This document shows, one piece after another, positions 44,869-53,048 of a stretch of 64,000 nucleotides of DNA. The stretch lies in contig NZ_CP152050.1 of the NCBI RefSeq assembly GCF_038632915.1, forward strand, positions 1,891,001 through 1,955,000, read 5' to 3'. The DNA is from Paenisporosarcina sp. FSL H8-0542 (GTDB lineage: Bacteria > Bacillota > Bacilli > Bacillales_A > Planococcaceae). The stretch's first letter is position 1. Each line of letters opens with the position of its first letter. The position numbers and the translations under genes are program-made. The notes below the pieces were generated by a model. It did not search any database and was not told where the DNA came from. It saw only the letters and a program-made list of their open reading frames with translations.

Positions 44869-45681
44869 TTATTTTTGAATGAATTGTTGTGTCCAGTAAT
44901 TACCGTTTGCATTGTATCCAATACCAATATGAGTATAAGAACCATTCATGATATTTGCGCGATGTCCTGGTGATTCCATCCATCCTTTAACGACTTCAGC
45001 AGCCGTTCTTTGACCCATTGCGATATTTTCAGCAGCAGCCTTGTATTGAATGCCTTTAGCTTTCATTTGATCGAATGGAGATCCCATTGTTGGACTTGTA
45101 TGAGAGAAATAGTTATTCTTGCTCATATCTGCTGATTTTGCACGAGCAGTGTCCATCAAAGCAGCATCAGTAGCAAGGGGTTTTAATCCGCCTTTAGCAC
45201 GCTCTTGATTCGTCAATGTAAGAACTTGTTGTTCAATTGACGAAATATTACCTGTTGAAGGTGGTGTTATTGGGGCAGCTGGTTTTGCTGGGACTGCCGG
45301 TTTTGCTGGGACAGCCGGTTTTGCTGGGACAGCTGGTTTTGCTGGGACAGCTGGTTTTGCTGGGACAGCTGGTTTTGCTGGGACAGCTGGTTTTACTGGG
45401 ACAGCTGGTTTTGCTGGGACAGCTGGTTTTGCTGGGACAGCTGGTTTTTGTGTTGGAACTTTAAATCCTGCAGCAAATAGCTGTGCATAAAGTTGATCTA
45501 TCAATTGTTTTTCCATGGCTGAGTTCGCCACCGGTTTTACTAGAGTACGTGTTGACCAGTCATAACTTGTATTAGTTAGACACGTGGGTTGATTTGATGA
45601 AAATGAAGCTTCTGCGGTCGTACCTTGACTGAATGAGAACACCATAGCTCCCATTGTTAAACCTAGTAACATTTTTTTCAT
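44869..45681 (-). CDS. Secreted CAP/SCP-domain protein with KPAVPA repeats, copy 2
   Basis: A 270-residue paralogue of the 43.4-kb gene. The signal peptide is identical, and the CAP domain (about 150-270) differs by only a few residues. The linker differs: ten tandem six-residue units, mostly KPAVPA (about 76-136), encoded by 18-bp repeats. Such Lys/Pro/Ala stretches resemble wall-spanning linkers of Gram-positive surface proteins. The CAP motifs FSHTSPTMGSPFDQM, AAENIAMGQ and GHRANIMNGSYTHIGIGY are intact. Function unknown; likely extracellular or wall-associated. Confidence 0.9.
   Translation of the reverse strand: MKKMLLGLTMGAMVFSFSQGTTAEASFSSNQPTCLTNTSYDWSTRTLVKPVANSAMEKQLIDQLYAQLFAAGFKVPTQKPAVPAKPAVPAKPAVPVKPAVPAKPAVPAKPAVPAKPAVPAKPAVPAKPAVPAKPAAPITPPSTGNISSIEQQVLTLTNQERAKGGLKPLATDAALMDTARAKSADMSKNNYFSHTSPTMGSPFDQMKAKGIQYKAAAENIAMGQRTAAEVVKGWMESPGHRANIMNGSYTHIGIGYNANGNYWTQQFIQK
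45272..45451 (-). repeat. Ten 18-bp tandem coding repeats (KPAVPA)
   Basis: Ten units spaced exactly 18 bp, with consensus (plus strand) ACAGCTGGTTTTGCTGGG. Several neighbouring units are identical, so the array is prone to slippage. Confidence 0.92.
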
Positions 45682-45708
45682 TTGTTATTCCCTCCTCTGC
45701 CACCTAGT

Positions 45709-45716
45709 CTATCGGC
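45709..45716 (-). promoter_or_regulatory. Sigma-D-like -10 element upstream of CAP copy 2
   Basis: The same GCCGATAG in the same position as for copy 1, with the same weak -35. Confidence 0.35.
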
Positions 45717-45843
45717 TAAAACTATGAAAAAAATACCCATTCATTTCCACTGTTGCCAGAAGAAATGAAAAGGTACTCTTCAAGCGGTTTACACGACATC
45801 AATATTGAGTGGTTTTAGGGAAATTACCATATCTTTCATTGAA

Positions 45844-46101
45844 TTAACTATTGACGGACTGATAAACAGCCTCATAAACCTTCTTTAACCCCTCTTTTTC
45901 TACAGAAATGAGGCTACTTCTATCGATTCTATCAAAAGCAATTTGTAATTTTTCATCAGCGCTTTTCCTAACACGTGGGTGGGTGAGCTCATCTAATAAT
46001 TCGATTCTTATGCTGTCTGATAATTGATCCATCGTTTCAATCAACTTAGTTCCTTGACGATATGGGAACAATGATTGATAAGCTAGTATCGTTTCATTCA
46101 T
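45844..46101 (-). CDS. Hypothetical 85-aa protein coupled to the COG0523 GTPase gene
   Basis: Not recognised. A charged, helical, cytoplasmic protein (MNETILAYQSLFPYRQGTKL ... EKEGLKKVYEAVYQSVNS), no Cys and one His. It starts 7 bp after the GTPase stop, so the two are co-transcribed. A second copy 1.55 kb away has decayed, which suggests that one dose is enough. Its place next to a metal-chaperone-type GTPase hints at a shared task, but nothing in the sequence proves this. Confidence 0.65.
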   Translation of the reverse strand: MNETILAYQSLFPYRQGTKLIETMDQLSDSIRIELLDELTHPRVRKSADEKLQIAFDRIDRSSLISVEKEGLKKVYEAVYQSVNS

Positions 46102-46108
46102 GACTTAA

Positions 46109-47005
46109 TCACTCGCTTCCTGGAACTTGCAGTTGTGCAATTTGTTCACCAATGACTATAATTGATGGCTCCATTTTCACATACTCAGGCAACCACTGCA
46201 CCATTCCATACGAATATTGGAAAAGCATAGGGTTTTTCATGCCAATGATAGGAACGTAACCTTTCATGCGATATACGGAAGACGGCAATGTACGTAACCA
46301 TTCTTCAAACTCTTCTTTATCAATCGATTGTTTAAATGTAACTAGTCTTGTGGACAAGGCAAGTTCTTCACCGATACGGGCTTGATTAACATCTGTCTTT
46401 TGCACAGTGCCTTTCATTCTTTCTAACATGGCAAACGGACATTTTCCGTGAGATGTTTGAATAATTGTCGCAGAAGGATTGAAACTTTGTAATTCATATG
46501 TAATTTTCGCCTGTTGTGCATCAGACAGCAAATCCATTTTATTGGCTAACAATAAGTGCGCATGACGAATTTGTTCCAAAAAGAGAGCACGAATTTGTGG
46601 ACGTAATGCTTGACGATCTAACCAAAGCAAGCTGTCAACCACTGTCACGATTCCTTTGACATTTAATTGTTTCGCAAATAATGGTGAATAGACAGCATCC
46701 AGCGCTTCAACAGGATGTGCTGCACCGGTTGTTTCAATAATCAGTACATCGAATGCTTCGCCTGCCAACAATGTTTGTAATTGAGCCTCTGTCTGTTCAG
46801 AGCCTGTACAGCAGATGCATCCTTCCAACATTTCCTTCAATGGAATGTCTTCATCTACTGCCTGAGAATCAAATGGAAGTTTTCCTAGTTCATTCATCAA
46901 TATCGCGGGTTTTAATCCTTTTTCTTTCAACTGTCGAATCGTATCTGTTAATAATGAGGTTTTTCCGCTTCCCAAAAAACCGCTGAATAAATAAACGTCT
47001 TTCAT
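46109..47005 (-). CDS. COG0523 (CobW/YjiA/P47K) family GTPase
   Basis: A 298-residue G3E P-loop GTPase that inserts or traffics metal ions. Walker A is FSGFLGSGKTSLL (7-19), the metal-binding CxCC motif is EGCICCTGSEQ (about 61-71), Walker B is LIIETTGAAHP (about 88-98), and the base-specificity motif is ANKMDLL (about 155). The C-terminal CobW_C-like region (about 220-298) has YRMKGYVPIIG. No His-rich tail is present, so it is unlike the classic YciC/ZigA zinc type. The start has a weak GGGCG site. Confidence 0.88.
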   Translation of the reverse strand: MKDVYLFSGFLGSGKTSLLTDTIRQLKEKGLKPAILMNELGKLPFDSQAVDEDIPLKEMLEGCICCTGSEQTEAQLQTLLAGEAFDVLIIETTGAAHPVEALDAVYSPLFAKQLNVKGIVTVVDSLLWLDRQALRPQIRALFLEQIRHAHLLLANKMDLLSDAQQAKITYELQSFNPSATIIQTSHGKCPFAMLERMKGTVQKTDVNQARIGEELALSTRLVTFKQSIDKEEFEEWLRTLPSSVYRMKGYVPIIGMKNPMLFQYSYGMVQWLPEYVKMEPSIIVIGEQIAQLQVPGSE

Positions 47006-47025
47006 CGTGTACGCCCTTTCTGGTG

Positions 47026-47059
47026 AAAAAAGCTGGCCTCAAGTTGCAGGCCAGCTTTT
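47026..47059 (-). terminator. Terminator of ctpA
   Basis: AAAAGCTGGCCT / AGGCCAGCTTTT hairpin with an 8-nt loop and T-run on the minus strand. Confidence 0.88.
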
Positions 47060-47061
47060 GT

Positions 47062-48558
47062 TTATTTTGCTAGTTCTTCTAATACCAAATCTTTTGCTTT
47101 CAAAAGTTGTGGATCATCCTTTTTGATTTTCACACGTAAACGGTCCATTAAGGCAAACGTAGAATCACCCGTCAAGACGCCCGTTTCTTCAAGTTTTGCT
47201 TCTTTTTGAACTTGTTTTACAGCAGCTTCCGTTTGATCATCAAACAGTCCATCCACTTTTCCTGTATCAATGCCAATTGCAGTAAGCATTTCTTCTGCAG
47301 CTTTCACTTGATCAGATAAAACGCCATTTTTCATTTCGATAGACGCATCCAAAAACGCAAGCTGCGTATAAGCTGGATATTCTACTTTCACGTCAGGGGC
47401 AATCCCTTTTTCGTGAATCCAATTGCCTTCAGGAGTTAACCATTTCGCAGTTGTGAATTTCATATTAGATCCATCTTTTAATTCATTTGCTGTTTGTACC
47501 GTTCCTTTACCGAATGAATTTAAGCCTACCAATTTTGTACCGGCCGATTCACTCATTGCAGCTGCAAGAATTTCTGAAGCAGAAGCACTACCTTCATCTA
47601 TTAATAAAGAAACAGGTACTTTAACTTTCGTTCCATTCGTTGCATAGTAAATTTCTGCTTCCTTCCCTTTTTCCTGGGTCTGGAATAAAGGTTTGCCATC
47701 ATCAACAAACAAATTGGAGATATCAATAGCTGAAGTCAACAAGCCACCTGGATTTTGGCGTACGTCCAGCACTAATGCTTTCATTCCCGCTTCCTCCATA
47801 TCAGTTATGGCTGCAAGCAGTTCATCATACGTATTGGTTGAGAAACTTGTAATTTGAATGTGTGCAACTTTACCTTCCAATAGCTCTGCATAAACAGTTT
47901 CAATCGGAATTTCGTCACGCACAATTTCAATTTCAAGCGGTTCTTTCATTTCACCACGTTGAATAGTCAACGAAACGGATGTGCCTTTTTCTCCACGAAT
48001 CAGCAATACGGCTTCTGAAGCACTCATACCATGAATGTTTTTCCCATCAACAGCAATGATTTTGTCATTTGGCAAAATCCCTGCTTTTTCAGCTGGTGAA
48101 TTTTTTATGGGCGACACTACAGAGATAACTCCATTGCGTTCTTGTATTTCAGCACCGATACCCTGGAAACTTGAAGAAATACTTTCTTCGAATTGAGCAG
48201 CCTCTTCTTGGTTCATATAATCGGAGTAAGGATCCCCCAGGGCTTCAATCATTCCATTGATTGCTCCGTTGACAATAGCGTCTTGGTCAATATCAGCGTA
48301 GTAGCCAGCCTTCAATTCATCATACGCCTGGTATAACTTTGTAAACTCTCTTCTTTCAGGAGCTCCGACTTCGACTACCTTCTCATCGCCAAATGTTAAA
48401 GCAAAAATCGTTAATCCTGCTGTACTCAAAATTAATGTGAAAATCAGCATGATGAAAAAGAAAGGTTTCAAGCGTATATACTTTCCTGCTGGTCCATCAT
48501 GTTGTACATGTTCCGGTTGTTCAGGTTGTCCTGCTGTTTGTTCCGTATTGTTTTTCAT
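47062..48558 (-). CDS. ctpA: S41 family C-terminal processing peptidase
   Basis: Membrane-anchored serine protease facing outward. One TM helix (FFFIMLIFTLILSTAGLTIF) follows a Gln/Glu/Pro-rich N-terminus. A PDZ domain (about 130-210) has VSPIKNSPAEKAGILPNDKI. The peptidase core has LDVRQNPGGLLTSAIDIS, the catalytic Ser in LLIDEGSASASEIL and the general-base Lys in NSFGKGTVQTA. A C-terminal peptidoglycan-binding domain (about 420-480) has VDGLFDDQTEAAVKQVQKE. The order matches B. subtilis CtpA. The start is uncertain: ATG at 48558 has a weak GGATG; an ATG at 48606 and GTG/TTG codons between are possible. Confidence 0.9.
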   Translation of the reverse strand: MKNNTEQTAGQPEQPEHVQHDGPAGKYIRLKPFFFIMLIFTLILSTAGLTIFALTFGDEKVVEVGAPERREFTKLYQAYDELKAGYYADIDQDAIVNGAINGMIEALGDPYSDYMNQEEAAQFEESISSSFQGIGAEIQERNGVISVVSPIKNSPAEKAGILPNDKIIAVDGKNIHGMSASEAVLLIRGEKGTSVSLTIQRGEMKEPLEIEIVRDEIPIETVYAELLEGKVAHIQITSFSTNTYDELLAAITDMEEAGMKALVLDVRQNPGGLLTSAIDISNLFVDDGKPLFQTQEKGKEAEIYYATNGTKVKVPVSLLIDEGSASASEILAAAMSESAGTKLVGLNSFGKGTVQTANELKDGSNMKFTTAKWLTPEGNWIHEKGIAPDVKVEYPAYTQLAFLDASIEMKNGVLSDQVKAAEEMLTAIGIDTGKVDGLFDDQTEAAVKQVQKEAKLEETGVLTGDSTFALMDRLRVKIKKDDPQLLKAKDLVLEELAK

Positions 48559-48655
48559 TTCATCCAAGTCATTCACCACTTTCAAATCGAAACCATTAAA
48601 ATACATGCTTCAATAGTTATGTATAGTTTATCAGTTACTTCAAGTAAACGGAAAG

Positions 48656-48690
48656 AAAAAGGCTGCCAAAAAATGATATGACAGCCTTTT
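48656..48690 (-). terminator. Terminator of deoD
   Basis: Minus-strand AAAAGGCTGtC / GcCAGCCTTTTT hairpin with a T-run, 12 bp past the stop. Confidence 0.85.
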
Positions 48691-48702
48691 AAAATATTCT
48701 AA

Positions 48703-49407
48703 TTAATCTTGAATTGCAGCATCCAATGCTACTTCAATCATGTCGTTAAATGTCAATTGACGTTCTTCAGAAGATGTTACTTCCCCTGTTAACAAGTGAT
48801 CACTTACTGTTAGGATTGAAAGAGCTTGACGGCCAAATTTAGCTGCTAATGTATACAGGGCAGCTGACTCCATTTCAAGTGCCAAAATTCCATATTGAGC
48901 CCATTTTTCATGCTCAGCATGCTCGTTGTAGAATACATCCTCAGTGAATACATTACCTACTTTTAGATTCAAGCCTTTTTCTTTACCAGCATTGTAAGCT
49001 TTTAATAGTAAATCGAAATCTGCTGTCGGTGCAAAGGTAACGCCGTTGAAAATGATATCGTTCATTTTGGAATCCGTTGAAGCACTTTGTGCAATGATTA
49101 CATCACGGAGTTTAACGTCTTGGTGAATTGAACCACAAGTCCCTACACGAATTAATTTTTGAACATCATATTCAGCCATTAATTCTGTAACGTAAATCGA
49201 AATTGAAGGTACGCCCATTCCTGTTCCTTGTACAGAAATACGTTTCCCTTTGTAAGTTCCAGTGTATCCGAACATATTGCGTACTTCATTGTACTGAACA
49301 ACGTCTTCCAAAAACGTTTCTGCAATGTATTTAGCACGTAGTGGATCTCCCGGTAATAAAATCGTATCAGCGATATCGCCTTTTTTAGCATTAATATGAA
49401 CACTCAT
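48703..49407 (-). CDS. deoD: Purine nucleoside phosphorylase, DeoD type
   Basis: Cleaves purine (deoxy)nucleosides phosphorolytically in salvage, a hexameric enzyme. 234 residues: [18 protein letters not shown] (12-29, phosphate site), [17 protein letters not shown] (about 60-76), RVGTCGSIH (about 87), [13 protein letters not shown] (about 179-191, ribose and base contacts) and [13 protein letters not shown] (catalytic Asp in SDH). GAGG precedes the ATG. It appears monocistronic. Confidence 0.96.
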   Translation of the reverse strand: MSVHINAKKGDIADTILLPGDPLRAKYIAETFLEDVVQYNEVRNMFGYTGTYKGKRISVQGTGMGVPSISIYVTELMAEYDVQKLIRVGTCGSIHQDVKLRDVIIAQSASTDSKMNDIIFNGVTFAPTADFDLLLKAYNAGKEKGLNLKVGNVFTEDVFYNEHAEHEKWAQYGILALEMESAALYTLAAKFGRQALSILTVSDHLLTGEVTSSEERQLTFNDMIEVALDAAIQD

Positions 49408-49476
49408 CTTTGTAACCTCACTTTATAAACATTTCCGTACTATCATACTGTTTTTTGTGTCGATATGCAAACTGTG

Positions 49477-50247
49477 TTAAACGTAACGAGCAATTTCCTG
49501 ATTTAATCGGGACTCAAGAGATGATAAATCAGTTTTTGACAAAGTCATGCGGATATATGACTCATCCATATTCAGTGCTTCCGAGAACAAGCTACCCAAG
49601 CCTCGCACTTTACGATCGACTTGGATAAGTAATTCAACCTGATCCAGTCCTTTTGGAATAAACGTAAGTTCAATTTCATCAAATTTCCCTCTAAATGGTC
49701 CAGATGCTGCAAAAAACTCGAATTCCTGAACGAAAGGAGTAATACCTCTGTATGCACGCGGTGCTTCTTCACAATCCACTTTACGTAATTTAAGACCTAA
49801 ATTTTGAGCAGCAGTCAACCCAGCCTGTACAAAAGCATTCGGTCGGATTTCAATCATATCTTTATCTCCAGGATCCACTGCATTTTTAATGTCAAGACCG
49901 GTTTGTAACCAAACTCTCGTTCTTCCCATGGTGACTGGAGTAATGAGCGGAAGATTGAATGAAAATGGAAATGCCTTTTTCTCTCCTTTTTCAATCGTGA
50001 ATGGTTCGTTTAATTTGTGAGAATAAATTGCGACTGAATCTGTGTATTTATTGTCGTTCGATTCGCGTTCGTACGTGGTATAAACTTTAATATAAATACT
50101 ATCCACGTTTTGAGATATGTTTCCCCCAACCACTTCAGTGACTCCTGAGATCAATTCACCTGCAACAAAAGCAGAATCGTTCAGTTTTGTATCTACTCTT
50201 GCATTACCCACACCTACAGATGCTAGTACTTTATTGAAAATCGACAT
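49477..50247 (-). CDS. spo0M: Sporulation-control protein Spo0M
   Basis: A full-length 256-residue Spo0M: MSIFNKVLASVGVGNARVDTKL at the start, the arrestin-like N-domain to about 130 (VWLQTGLDIKNAVDPGDKDMIE), and the C-domain with FVQEFEFFAASGPFRGKFDEIEL (split: EFEFFAASGPFRGKFDE) and FSEALNMDESYIRMTLS. In B. subtilis Spo0M acts at an early sporulation stage and interacts with cytoskeletal proteins. ATG at 50247 is chosen because GGAGGA lies 6 nt upstream. It is the full counterpart of the half-length gene at 5.7-6.1 kb. Confidence 0.92.
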   Translation of the reverse strand: MSIFNKVLASVGVGNARVDTKLNDSAFVAGELISGVTEVVGGNISQNVDSIYIKVYTTYERESNDNKYTDSVAIYSHKLNEPFTIEKGEKKAFPFSFNLPLITPVTMGRTRVWLQTGLDIKNAVDPGDKDMIEIRPNAFVQAGLTAAQNLGLKLRKVDCEEAPRAYRGITPFVQEFEFFAASGPFRGKFDEIELTFIPKGLDQVELLIQVDRKVRGLGSLFSEALNMDESYIRMTLSKTDLSSLESRLNQEIARYV

Positions 50248-50279
50248 ATACATTCCTCCTAATTAGTTTCTATACATAT

Positions 50280-50510
50280 TTACGATTGAGAAAGGACATT
50301 TGTTTCATATAACGACCAAATTTCATCAAAAATACTTGCGCTCATATCGGGGTGCGCCAATTCTTCAATGTAACGGGAAATTTCTTCAAAATCGGAAGAT
50401 TGCTTTGGGAAAGGCAAATCCTGAAACATAACTTCCGCAAACATAGCCTTAAGATCCGATTTTGGTCCTCCTCTGAAAGTCAGGGTGTATTTATAGAATG
50501 TATGATTCAT
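50280..50510 (-). CDS. yozE: YozE family protein (SAM-like fold)
   Basis: A 76-residue cytoplasmic protein: NHTFYKYTLTFRGGPKSDLK, then FAEVMFQDLPFPKQSSDFEEI and SRYIEELAHPDMSASIFDEIW, the YozE pattern of a five-helix SAM-like fold that may bind nucleic acid. Start at 50510 with GGAGG 5 nt upstream; the longer frame overlaps that site. It lies between spo0M and msrBA. Confidence 0.85.
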   Translation of the reverse strand: MNHTFYKYTLTFRGGPKSDLKAMFAEVMFQDLPFPKQSSDFEEISRYIEELAHPDMSASIFDEIWSLYETNVLSQS

Positions 50511-50586
50511 ATTAACCTCCAAAGAAAGTGTTCTTATATTCTATATATACAGGTTTTCCAACATAAAGTAAAAGTCTAAGCAGAGG

Positions 50587-50624
50587 AAAAAGCTAAACTC
50601 TTAGTTATTCGAGTTTAGCTTTTT
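50587..50624 (-). terminator. Terminator of msrAB
   Basis: AAAAAGCTAAACTC / GAGTTTAGCTTTTT, a 14-bp perfect stem with a 10-nt loop and T-run, right at the msrB stop. Confidence 0.92.
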
Positions 50625-50626
50625 CT

Positions 50627-51049
50627 TTAAAAGTAACTTAAATATTCACTGTATCCTTCTTCTTGCAACTTCTCTTTCGGAATGAATTTCAATGCCGCTG
50701 AATTAATGCAATAACGTAAACCTTCAGGACCTGGCCCATCCGGAAAAACGTGCCCTAAATGCGAATTGGCTGTTTTACTTCTTACTTCAGTCCTGGTCAT
50801 GCCGTGAGAAACATCTGTATGTTCTGTTACTTCCGGACCATCGATAGGCTTAGTGAAACTTGGCCATCCGCAGCCAGCATCATATTTATCTTTTGAACTG
50901 AACAAGGGTATTCCGGAAACAATATCAACATAAATACCTTCATTAAAATGTTGATCAAATTCATTGCGATGTGGCGGCTCTGTTCCATTTTCTTGAGTTA
51001 CGTGATATTGCATAGGTGTCAGTTTATTTTTTAAATCTTCTTTAGTCAT
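50627..51049 (-). CDS. msrB: Peptide methionine-R-sulfoxide reductase
   Basis: Reduces the R-epimer of methionine sulfoxide. 140 residues: [22 protein letters not shown] (split: [14 protein letters not shown]), [30 protein letters not shown] (about 62), [21 protein letters not shown], and the catalytic Cys in [12 protein letters not shown] (about 118). It lacks the two CxxC zinc pairs, as many Bacillus MsrB do. Its ATG overlaps the msrA stop by 4 bp. Confidence 0.95.
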   Translation of the reverse strand: MTKEDLKNKLTPMQYHVTQENGTEPPHRNEFDQHFNEGIYVDIVSGIPLFSSKDKYDAGCGWPSFTKPIDGPEVTEHTDVSHGMTRTEVRSKTANSHLGHVFPDGPGPEGLRYCINSAALKFIPKEKLQEEGYSEYLSYF

Positions 51050-51576
51050 TTTTGATCACCCCACATTTTTTGTTTAAATCCTGCTCTTCCGGATCCTACC
51101 TGATAACGTTCGTAGTGTGTTGGATTTTTTTTATAGTAGTCCTGATGATACTGTTCTGCTGGATAAAATGCTTTCACTTCCACAATTGGGGTGACAATTG
51201 GATGCGAGAATTTTCCGCTGTCTTGTAATTCTTGTTTGGTTTTTTCAGCAATCTGTCTTTGTTCTTCACTATGGTAAAAAATTGCGGTCTCATAAGAAGA
51301 TCCGCGATCAAAAAATTGACCCCCAGGATCTGTCGGATCAATTTGCATCCAAAACAGTTCAACAAGTTGTTCGTAAGGAAACACATTTGAATCAAAGGTA
51401 ATCTGTACAGCTTCTTTATGTCCAGTAGAATTCGTGCATACTTGTTCGTACGTCGGATTCTCTACATCTCCACCTGTATATCCTGAAATAACTGAATGGA
51501 TGCCTTCATACGAGTCAAATGGCTTCACCATGCACCAGAAACATCCACCTGCAAATGTTGCTTTTTCAATGGTCAT
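51046..51576 (-). CDS. msrA: Peptide methionine sulfoxide reductase A (second copy, with msrB)
   Basis: A 176-residue MsrA with [16 protein letters not shown] (6-21), [36 protein letters not shown] and [15 protein letters not shown]. Start at 51576 with AGGAGG 7 nt upstream; the frame extends further but overlaps the ypmS end. Translationally coupled to msrB. With the 8.5-kb copy the organism has two MsrA of the same subtype, one alone and one with MsrB. Confidence 0.95.
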   Translation of the reverse strand: MTIEKATFAGGCFWCMVKPFDSYEGIHSVISGYTGGDVENPTYEQVCTNSTGHKEAVQITFDSNVFPYEQLVELFWMQIDPTDPGGQFFDRGSSYETAIFYHSEEQRQIAEKTKQELQDSGKFSHPIVTPIVEVKAFYPAEQYHQDYYKKNPTHYERYQVGSGRAGFKQKMWGDQK

Positions 51577-51589
51577 GAGTAGACCTCCT

Positions 51590-52162
51590 TTAGTTACTCG
51601 GAACAAGTATCTCGAGAGTGATTTCATCTTTTTGTAGATTAAATTCTTTTGCTTTAACTTTCACATTGGATTTCATCGGAATACGGGATAGATCGATATA
51701 CACATCTTCTTCATCCGGTCGTACAATCATCCATTCAGGCAAAGTTACGGAATCCTTCAGTAAGTTTAACACGTATTTTGGATCAAGCTCTAATGGACCG
51801 ACTTCTACTCCTGTTTGAACCAGTCTCAAGTTGCCATTCGGCTCGACCAGCGGATCAAATTTCATGATGACGGGAAGTTTGGTTGAAAAAATAGTAAGTT
51901 CAGTAGACAGGAGTATTTGATCCTCCACACTTAGAACGACTGGCATCGGCTTTATATTTATCGCTTCACTTATGTACGAATTAGCAATGCCTTCAAAATC
52001 TTCTTTGGTGGTCTTTAGCGTCAACACGTTTCCATCGGAAGTTGCCTGTGGTTCAGGAATAATCGTTTTTTCAGAAGGTGAAGTCATCCAAATAACAAAA
52101 ACAACTACAGAAGTAATTATTAGTGCAATTAATAGTAAAAAAGCAACTTTCCATCCATTCAT
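51590..52162 (-). CDS. ypmS: YpmS family protein (DUF2140), membrane-anchored
   Basis: A 190-residue protein with one N-terminal membrane helix (WKVAFLLLIALIITSVVVFVIW; split at residue 4) and an extracytoplasmic part rich in beta strands: LTLKTTKEDFEGIANSYI, VVLSVEDQILLSTELTIF, PVIMKFDPLVEPNGNL and VRPDEEDVYIDLSRIPM. These fit DUF2140/YpmS. Function unknown. The ypmR-ypmS order is conserved with B. subtilis; ypmR stops 15 bp upstream. Confidence 0.85.
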   Translation of the reverse strand: MNGWKVAFLLLIALIITSVVVFVIWMTSPSEKTIIPEPQATSDGNVLTLKTTKEDFEGIANSYISEAINIKPMPVVLSVEDQILLSTELTIFSTKLPVIMKFDPLVEPNGNLRLVQTGVEVGPLELDPKYVLNLLKDSVTLPEWMIVRPDEEDVYIDLSRIPMKSNVKVKAKEFNLQKDEITLEILVPSN

Positions 52163-52177
52163 TAATATGTCAACTCC

Positions 52178-52993
52178 TTAAAAATCCTTTTCCCCTTTTG
52201 CTAAGTGTTTTAAACCGCAAGATTCAAGGGATTCCAGTATGCGGTCTTTCATTTGTTCATAGCCTTTACTATTTGGATGAAAAAAATCCGTATGATAAAC
52301 CATGTTTTCGTTCGAGTTGAATAAATCGCTTACAGGTACAAAACAAGCATTTACGTCGGTGTAAGAAGTGTTAAGAATTGCTTCGTTCCAATTCATCATG
52401 ATTTGATCAAACTCATTTTTTTCATTTGTCACAACCGTAAACGGATTGTATAAGCCAACCATGAGAATGGGTGAATTCGGGTTGGTTTTTCTGATTTCCA
52501 TGAGAATTTCCGAATAGCGCTCAGAGAATTTCACTAACTCTTTCTGAAAAGCAGCAATTCGCAATTGAAATAAATCTTGCTTGACGATGCGCATGATGTC
52601 GTTTCCACCGATTGTCACAATAATTAAATCAGCTTCCTGAATGGGTTCGTTAATGTCACCAGATTTCAGTTGCTTCAATAATTGGTCACTTCGCTTTCCC
52701 CTCTTCGCTTCGTTCCTTAAGTCAACTTCACGGATTCCTTGAAAATTTTCCATTTCAGACGCCAGGCGTCCCAAATACCCTCCCATTTTCCGTTCATCCC
52801 CTACTCCTTGTGTTAAAGAATCACCTAAACCAACTAGCATGATATCATCTGGAAAAAACGTTTCACTTATAAAGAAATCTTTCATTGCAAATGGTTGTCT
52901 TGATGAAAAATCAGGGCTGCTTATTTGGCCAAATTGACATCCTGTCAAGATGAATACGCTCACCAAGATGACAAGTATCAATCGTTTTATCAT
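52178..52993 (-). CDS. ypmR: SGNH/GDSL-type lipase-like lipoprotein (YpmR)
   Basis: A 271-residue esterase-fold protein with a lipoprotein signal: RLILVILVSVFILTGC (lipobox LTGC, Cys about 19). Block I is LVGLGDSLTQGVGDERKMGG (about 64-83), block III IIVTIGGNDIMRI (about 136) and block V TDFFHPNSKGYEQM (about 243) with the catalytic His, so the triad is intact. Start at 52993 with GAGGGAGAGG upstream; an open frame of 37 more codons overlaps degV and lacks a signal. Outer-face location is expected. Confidence 0.9.
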   Translation of the reverse strand: MIKRLILVILVSVFILTGCQFGQISSPDFSSRQPFAMKDFFISETFFPDDIMLVGLGDSLTQGVGDERKMGGYLGRLASEMENFQGIREVDLRNEAKRGKRSDQLLKQLKSGDINEPIQEADLIIVTIGGNDIMRIVKQDLFQLRIAAFQKELVKFSERYSEILMEIRKTNPNSPILMVGLYNPFTVVTNEKNEFDQIMMNWNEAILNTSYTDVNACFVPVSDLFNSNENMVYHTDFFHPNSKGYEQMKDRILESLESCGLKHLAKGEKDF

Positions 52994-53012
52994 TTTCCCT
53001 CTCCCTCTCATT

Positions 53013-53038
53013 AGAAAAGCAGGGATCTCTCCCTGCTC
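53013..53038 (-). terminator. Terminator of degV
   Basis: AGCAGGGA / TCCCTGCT stem with a 3-4 nt loop then TTTTC on the minus strand; the T-run is short, so partial read-through into ypmR is possible. Confidence 0.65.
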
Positions 53039-53048
53039 GTTTCCTTCT

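Larger units (their letters stand above)
44822..46153. repeat. Segmental duplication, copy 2 (parent copy)
   Basis: Pairs with 43338-44597. It is taken as the parent because the 85-aa gene and the cobW 3' end are intact here. Confidence 0.82.

Noticed and set aside
45237-45464. Open frame of 75 codons antisense to the CAP gene, rich in LVLLGQ
   Set aside because: It is the mirror of the 18-bp KPAVPA array, so its periodicity is borrowed.
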